From the NCBI GenBank assembly GCA_965263455.1, contig CBDHHN010000004.1:1984001-2048000 (forward strand): a DNA stretch of 64,000 nt, written 5' to 3'. The position numbers and the translations under genes are program-made. The notes under the pieces are model-generated. The model worked only from the letters and a program-made list of their open reading frames with translations, had not been told where the DNA came from and ran no database searches. Positions 59,878 to 64,000 of the stretch are shown here, piece by piece. This DNA is from CADEDH01 sp965263455. GTDB taxonomy: Bacteria > Actinomycetota > Acidimicrobiia > Acidimicrobiales > SZUA-35. Position 1 is the first letter of the stretch. Every line of letters begins with the position of its first letter.

Positions 59878-60585
59878 TTAACGGTCGACAAGTGTGCCAG
59901 TGCGGCCGGGAAGTTCATCCCCCAGGTTGCGTCGACTGACCGGATTCCTGCCCCGTCCGCCCCGCCTCAGGAGGCGGCGCAGCAACTGTTCGATGGCCAC
60001 GACGGCCCCCAGGATCAGGGCCAGGAGGACGAGGACGGTTACGAGCTGGGAAATGATGGGAGGCACCGGGCGCTCCGGCTCCGACAACACCTCGGCGGTG
60101 TAGGCCTGCACCGCCCCCAGCGGAGTGGCCTGGGCCCGGGCCGCGCCGAGGGCCCGGAGGTGGCCCGACTCGAAGTCGTCGACGGCGAAGGCCTCCAGCC
60201 CTCCCTCCCGGGGGAAGACGATGGCCACATCGGCGTCGCTGGCCTCGGCCACCCGGCGGGCGAAGGCGGAGGCCGTGGGCTGGGGGTCGTTGGGCGCCAC
60301 CACCACCATGCGCAGACCTCGGGCCCGGGCCTCCTGGACGGCCACGATCAGGCCCTCCTCGTCCAGGACCCGCCCCGGGGCCAGGAACACGCCGTCGACG
60401 GCCAGATCCTCGGCCACCTCGGTGGGCGACTCGGCACCGGCCGGGGCGATGACACCCGGGCCGAGCAGGAGGATCGCGGTCAGGCCCAACGCCGCCGTGA
60501 ACGCGGCCACCAGCACCGATGCCGACCGCGGTCGGCCCTTCTGCCGGGAAGCGGGCTCGGAAGGCGGATGTCCGGGGCGAGGCAT
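59878..60585 (-). CDS. Rv1476/DUF6676-like membrane protein (TPM-like)
   Basis: 235 residues. TM1/signal at about 22-44, an extracytoplasmic domain (about 50-165: EVAEDLAVDGVFLAPGRVLD, LIVAVQEARARGLRMVVVAP) resembling TPM-domain proteins, TM2 at about 180-203 and a basic Arg-rich tail. The family occurs across actinobacteria, often with cell-wall hydrolases, with no known activity. ATG 60585 is set by TACGCT 6 bases upstream. It probably heads an operon with the ArfA-like gene. Confidence 0.75.
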   Translation of the reverse strand: MPRPGHPPSEPASRQKGRPRSASVLVAAFTAALGLTAILLLGPGVIAPAGAESPTEVAEDLAVDGVFLAPGRVLDEEGLIVAVQEARARGLRMVVVAPNDPQPTASAFARRVAEASDADVAIVFPREGGLEAFAVDDFESGHLRALGAARAQATPLGAVQAYTAEVLSEPERPVPPIISQLVTVLVLLALILGAVVAIEQLLRRLLRRGGRGRNPVSRRNLGDELPGRTGTLVDR

Positions 60586-60591
60586 GGGCCC

Positions 60592-60597
60592 AGCGTA
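60592..60597 (-). promoter_or_regulatory. -10-like TACGCT, leaderless start
   Basis: TACGCT on the minus strand, six bases (GGGCCC), then ATG 60585. Confidence 0.45.
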
Positions 60598-60686
60598 GGC
60601 CCCACGGGCCCCGGCCACGGGCCGGGCCGAGCCCGGAAACCGGACGGTGCGGGGTGCGGTGTCAGGGGCGGTGGGGTGCGGGCGAG

Positions 60687-61400
60687 TCAGTGACCGAACA
60701 TCATCAGCCACTGCTCCAGGCTGCGTGGCCGGTAGACCACGTTGAGCTGGCGGGTGTCGCCCATCGACCGGGACGGCTCGGGCGAGTAGAGGTGGCCGGG
60801 GAAGAGGGTGGCGTCGTCGGGCACCTTGTCGAGCCGGTCGTGGAGTGAGCGGTACAGCTCCTCGGGGTCGCCGCCCGGGAGATCGGTCCGACCGCAGCCG
60901 TCGAGGAACAGGGTGTCGCCCGCCACGAGGTGATTGTCGACGAGGAAGCACTGGCTGCCAGGGGTGTGACCCGGGGTGTGGATCAGCTCGATCCCGATCT
61001 CACCCACCTGGACGACATCGCCCGAGTCGTGGGCGGTGAGGACGTCGGTCCCCAGGCCCGTGGTCTTGGTCACGAACTCGACCTCGGGGGCCTGGAGGTG
61101 GATCGGTACCTCGGCCCGCTCCAGCAGTTCGACGATGCCGGGCAGCTTGTGCCCCATCATCGAGCCCCCGATGTGGTCGGCGTGGTAGTGGGTACCGAGC
61201 ACGCCGACCAGGCGCATGCCGTCGGCCTCGAGAACGTCGAGCAGGCCGTCGACGTCGTAGGCCGGGTCGACCACCACCGCCTCGCCGGTCTGGCGATCGC
61301 CGATGAGGTAGCTGAAGTTCACCATCTGGGAGGCGATCATGTCGCCGGTGGCGAAGTCGCGGCCGCTCAGCAACTGGCGGAAGTACAGGCGTTCGTCCAT
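60687..61400 (-). CDS. MBL-fold hydrolase, persulfide dioxygenase (ETHE1)/glyoxalase II-like
   Basis: 237 residues. Metal motif GTHYHADHIGG (HYHADH at 71-76), HTPGHTPGSQCFLVDN, and GDTLFLDGCGRTDLPGG. The GCGRTD segment is typical of ETHE1-like sulfur dioxygenases and their relatives, while the length also suits glyoxalase II. So the choice lies between persulfide oxidation and thioester hydrolysis. ATG 61400 lies under TAGGCT 6 bases upstream. Divergent from pheA across a tandem repeat. Confidence 0.85.
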   Translation of the reverse strand: MDERLYFRQLLSGRDFATGDMIASQMVNFSYLIGDRQTGEAVVVDPAYDVDGLLDVLEADGMRLVGVLGTHYHADHIGGSMMGHKLPGIVELLERAEVPIHLQAPEVEFVTKTTGLGTDVLTAHDSGDVVQVGEIGIELIHTPGHTPGSQCFLVDNHLVAGDTLFLDGCGRTDLPGGDPEELYRSLHDRLDKVPDDATLFPGHLYSPEPSRSMGDTRQLNVVYRPRSLEQWLMMFGH

Positions 61401-61406
61401 GGACCG

Positions 61407-61412
61407 AGCCTA
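61407..61412 (-). promoter_or_regulatory. -10-like TAGGCT for the MBL-fold gene
   Basis: TAGGCT on the minus strand, 6 bases before ATG 61400. The same hexamer serves pheA on the other side of the interval. Confidence 0.5.
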
Positions 61413-61434
61413 CGTGGGCCCTCCGACGGCGGCC

Positions 61435-61526
61435 AAGGCCCGCCGCCCAGGCGTGACAAGGCCCGCCGCCCAGGCGTGACAAGGCCCGCCGCCCAGGCGT
61501 GACAAGGCCCGCCGCCCAGGCGTGAG
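61435..61526. repeat. 23-bp tandem repeat, four copies, in a divergent promoter region
   Basis: Units start at 61435, 61458, 61481 and 61504, each beginning AAGGCCCGCCGCCCAGGCGT. The first three are identical; the fourth differs at the last base. A degenerate fifth follows. It lies between the promoters of the MBL-fold gene and pheA. Confidence 0.92.
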
Positions 61527-61585
61527 GAGGCCCGCCGCTGGAGCGGGGCCCGGTCAAACCGTGAGCCTCCGAGGGCGGGCGATCG

Positions 61586-61591
61586 TAGGCT
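61586..61591 (+). promoter_or_regulatory. -10-like TAGGCT before pheA
   Basis: TAGGCT, 8 bases, then ATG 61600. Confidence 0.45.
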
Positions 61592-61599
61592 CGTAGTCG

Positions 61600-62550
61600 A
61601 TGTCCTCCTCCACCAGTCCCTCGACCGACGCCTCCCGCCGGATCGCCTACCTGGGCCCGGCCGGCACCTTCACCGAACAGGCCCTGCTCTCCCAGGACGA
61701 TCTGGCCGGAGCCGAGATCCTGCCTCTGGCCCGCTTCACCGACGTGTTGACGGCGACGTCCGAGGGGGAGGTCGACCTGGGGTTCGTGGCCATCGAGAAC
61801 GCCATCGAGGGCACGGTGAACATCACGCTCGACGCCCTGGCCTTCGACCACCAGCTCCTGATCCAGCGGGAGGTGGTGCTCGACATCGAGCTGAACCTCA
61901 TGGCCCGCCCGGGCTCGACCATGGCCGACATCACCCAGGTGTCGTCCCATCCGGTGGCCAACGCCCAGTGCCGGAAGTATCTCTACAAGGAGCTGCCCGA
62001 GGCCGAGATCACCGTGGCCAACTCCACAGCCGAGGCCGCCGTCCTGGCGACCGAGGATCCGGGGGTGGCCGCCATCGGGCCCGAGATCGCGGCCCGGAAC
62101 TACGGCCTGGAGATCCTGGGGCGCGACATCGCCGACCACGCCGGCAATCAGACCCGGTTCGTGCTGGTCGCCCCGTCCGGGGTGCCCCGCCCGACCGGGC
62201 ACGACAAGACGACGGTCGTCCTGACCCAGCGTGAGGACAAGCCCGGGTCGCTGGTGTCGATCCTTCAGGAGTTCTCGGCCCGCAACATCAACCTGTCGAA
62301 GCTCTCGTCCCGGCCGGTCAAGACCGAGCTGGGCCAGTACTGCTTCATCGTCGACCTCGACGGCCACATCGCCGACGACGTGACGGCCGAGGCCCTGCGC
62401 AACATCAGGGCCAAGTTCGCCGACGTGAAGTTCCTGGGCAGCTACCCGGCCGCCGGCAACGGCGCCACCGACCGCCGGGCCGAGGCGACGGGCGCCTTCG
62501 CCGAGGCCGAGTCCTGGATGGACGGGCTGCGACGCCAGATGCTCGACTGA
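61600..62550 (+). CDS. pheA: Prephenate dehydratase
   Basis: A 316-residue monofunctional prephenate dehydratase. N-terminal IAYLGPAGTFTEQAL (15-29), IENAIEGTVNITLD (65-78), SSHPVANAQCRKYL, and the catalytic TRF triplet at 185-187 (GNQTRFVLV). The C-terminal ACT domain (about 200-280) has DKPGSLVSILQEFSARNINL and the ESRP-like SSRPVKTELGQYCF, the phenylalanine-binding site, so feedback control is expected. It converts prephenate to phenylpyruvate. Confidence 0.97.
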   Translation: MSSSTSPSTDASRRIAYLGPAGTFTEQALLSQDDLAGAEILPLARFTDVLTATSEGEVDLGFVAIENAIEGTVNITLDALAFDHQLLIQREVVLDIELNLMARPGSTMADITQVSSHPVANAQCRKYLYKELPEAEITVANSTAEAAVLATEDPGVAAIGPEIAARNYGLEILGRDIADHAGNQTRFVLVAPSGVPRPTGHDKTTVVLTQREDKPGSLVSILQEFSARNINLSKLSSRPVKTELGQYCFIVDLDGHIADDVTAEALRNIRAKFADVKFLGSYPAAGNGATDRRAEATGAFAEAESWMDGLRRQMLD

Positions 62551-62619
62551 GGTCCCGTCGGCCCATCGGGGCTCGACCGGGAGCCCGCCCGACCGGGCCG
62601 GGGGGAGGAGCCTGCACCG

Positions 62620-63351
62620 ATGGTCGCCGATGACGTACTCGACAACCTGCCCTGGCACGCCCTCACCGGCGCCCAGGCCCACCTGGCCCAGGGTTCGGGC
62701 CCGGCACGGCGGTTTCCGTGGTCGGTGTCGCCGTTCTGCGGGGCGGAACGGCTCGATGCCGAGGGCTGGCGGGCGCTGGCCGAGCTGGTGGGCCCGGGCC
62801 GGGTGATCGTGCTGTTCCAGGCCGACCCCGGACCGGTGCCCGAGCACCTCTCGGAGGTGCTGCGGACCGACACCCTGCAGATGGTGGCCGACGGGACGAT
62901 CCCGCAGACCCTGTGGCCGCCCCGAGGGTCGGAGGTGGGGTCGCAGGCGGGCGTGGAGGTCCGTCGGTTGGGGGCCGACGACGCCGCCGACATGGTGGCC
63001 CTGACGGCGCTCACCGAACCGGGGCCCTTCAACGAGGAGACCCACCGGCTGGGCACCTACCTCGGGATCCGGGAGGAGGGCCGGCTGATGGCCATGGCCG
63101 GTGAGCGCCTCCAGGCCGACGGGGTGTCGGAGATCAGCGCCGTGTGCACCCACCCCGACGCTCGACGCCGGGGCCTGGCCGCCCTCCTGACCCAGGCCAT
63201 GATGGACGAGATCCGGGCCCGCGGCGCCCTGCCGTTGCTCCACGTCGCCGCGGCCAACCACCCGGCCATCGCCGTCTACGAGCAGCTCGGTTTCCGGGTC
63301 CGGCGGCGGGTGGAGGCGGTGGTGGCCAGGGTCCCGGCCGAAGCCGGCTGA
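62620..63351 (+). CDS. GNAT family N-acetyltransferase
   Basis: 243 residues. The N-terminal ~105 residues are an unassigned domain (WHALTGAQAHLAQG...). The C-terminal GNAT domain (about 110-240) has VSEISAVCTHPDARRRGLAA, the R/Q-x-x-G-x-G/A acetyl-CoA loop, followed by LLTQAMMDEIRARG and AIAVYEQLGFRVRR. It resembles FR47-type acetyltransferases. Substrate unknown. ATG 62620 follows GGGGGAGGAGCC. Downstream of pheA by 69 bases. Confidence 0.88.
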   Translation: MVADDVLDNLPWHALTGAQAHLAQGSGPARRFPWSVSPFCGAERLDAEGWRALAELVGPGRVIVLFQADPGPVPEHLSEVLRTDTLQMVADGTIPQTLWPPRGSEVGSQAGVEVRRLGADDAADMVALTALTEPGPFNEETHRLGTYLGIREEGRLMAMAGERLQADGVSEISAVCTHPDARRRGLAALLTQAMMDEIRARGALPLLHVAAANHPAIAVYEQLGFRVRRRVEAVVARVPAEAG

Positions 63352-63444
63352 GCGGGGCCGAGCAGACCGGTCGAAGCGGCCGGGAGACGGGGCCGGGGAC
63401 GAGGGCCGTGGGCGCCCGACCTCGGCCGGGTCCGACGGCTTGGC

Positions 63445-63990
63445 TCACTCGCCGATGATGGGCCCCACCGGCGGTTCCTCCCGCTCCGGACGGGGTGGCA
63501 GCCCGAGCCGCCATGATGACCCGGCGGGCGATCGTCCGCCGACCTCGGGGGCCCCGGCCACCGGCTCGACGTCGGGCAGGGGTCGGGTGATCCGGAAGGG
63601 GTTGGAGCCCGCTCCCGCCTCCTCGAACGGATCGAACTCGGGATCGTCGGCCGCCCTCCCCCGTTCGTGGGCTCCGGCCAGGGATGCGCCGTCGCCACCG
63701 ACGAGATCGATCACCAACTCGTCCTCGGTTCCGGGGGCCCCGTAGCCGAGGAAGAAGGCGACGGCACCGGCCACCACGGTCAGGGCCAGCCAGCCGACGG
63801 TGGCCAGGGGCCAGATCCGCAGGACCGAGGCCGAGGCCGAGAGGGCGAGCCCGACGGCCACGCCGGAGTGGACGAACCGCAACCCGCGTACGAACCGGTT
63901 GACGGGGAGCCGGCGCTGGGCCAGCCGGAGCAGGTTCCAGGCCAGGCTGGCCACCGCCACCACCACGAGGACCATGGTGAACACGGCCAT
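63445..63990 (-). CDS. Small membrane protein with acidic/Pro-rich tail, unknown function
   Basis: 181 residues from ATG 63990, close to the window edge, so a start further upstream outside the window is possible. Hydrophobic segments at about 1-18, 40-58 and 63-83 (WLALTVVAGAVAFFLGYGAP), then a soluble, Pro/Gly/Glu-rich tail of about 95 residues. I do not recognise it. Convergent with the GNAT gene. Confidence 0.6.
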   Translation of the reverse strand: MAVFTMVLVVVAVASLAWNLLRLAQRRLPVNRFVRGLRFVHSGVAVGLALSASASVLRIWPLATVGWLALTVVAGAVAFFLGYGAPGTEDELVIDLVGGDGASLAGAHERGRAADDPEFDPFEEAGAGSNPFRITRPLPDVEPVAGAPEVGGRSPAGSSWRLGLPPRPEREEPPVGPIIGE

Positions 63991-64000
63991 GGTGGCCGTG

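Overview
The window is very GC-rich (roughly 70% or more by eye), densely packed, and uses GTG and occasionally TTG starts. Three things point to an actinobacterium, probably of the Acidimicrobiia (Iamia/Ilumatobacter-like): a CrgA / TrpG / PASTA-kinase / PbpA / RodA / PstP / FhaB / FhaA block, a MenJ-type menaquinone reductase, and mycofactocin enzymes. At least 17 genes have a -10-like TANNNT hexamer only 6-9 bases before the start codon, so leaderless transcripts look common. The class assignment is inference. I see no rRNA, CRISPR array, insertion sequence or prophage.

Layout. 1-12.2 kb: peroxiredoxin fragment, DUF1295 membrane enzyme, dienelactone hydrolase, SDR, flavin reductase, typA, a sensor GGDEF-EAL protein, a membrane protein, an esterase, a SnoaL-like protein and an M50 protease. 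12.2-14.2 kb: a conserved coiled-coil protein, then a 1-kb gene-free stretch with DnaA-box-like sites, a possible structured RNA and a terminator. 14.2-25.8 kb: DUF1508, menJ, a malonyl-CoA-synthetase-like ligase, DoxX, PIG-L, a BON/OmpA envelope protein, TrpB2, ferredoxin, aroC, PAC2 and a metallo-hydrolase. 25.9-36.8 kb: an IlvG-like ThDP enzyme, enoyl-CoA hydratase, a GAF-GGDEF-EAL protein, a three-part ThiF/nitroreductase fusion, fadD and thiolase. 36.8-46.7 kb: a DnaA-box cluster next to crgA, then trpG and the growth/division signalling operon fhaA-fhaB-pstP-rodA-pbpA-pknB, headed by tRNA-Leu(CAG). 46.7-49.0 kb: four tandem palindromic repeats, then divergent mftD and mftE. 49.1-56.3 kb: the most unusual region. 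It holds a small class III cyclase, a TPR-CHAT caspase-like protease, a subtilisin-like lipoprotein, an ECF sigma factor, an overlapping sigma-partner-like protein and an FHA-cyclase. 56.3-64 kb: an envelope protein, YbaK, a TrmH methyltransferase, a second BON/OmpA protein, an Rv1476-like membrane protein, an ETHE1-like hydrolase, pheA, a GNAT enzyme and a membrane protein.

How the genes work together. The fhaA-to-pknB operon is a complete phospho-signalling circuit (kinase, phosphatase, FHA readers) fused to the septal/elongation peptidoglycan machinery (RodA, PbpA), with CrgA nearby. Chorismate metabolism is scattered through the window (aroC, trpG, trpB2, pheA). fadD, thiolase, echA and the malonyl-CoA synthetase-like enzyme serve acyl-CoA metabolism. 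The 49-56 kb region reads as a regulated-proteolysis pathway coupled to an alternative sigma factor. It recalls, by gene content only, the TPR-CHAT/sigma-factor arrangement of Craspase (type III-E CRISPR), but no CRISPR components are present. It is the best candidate here for an undescribed system.
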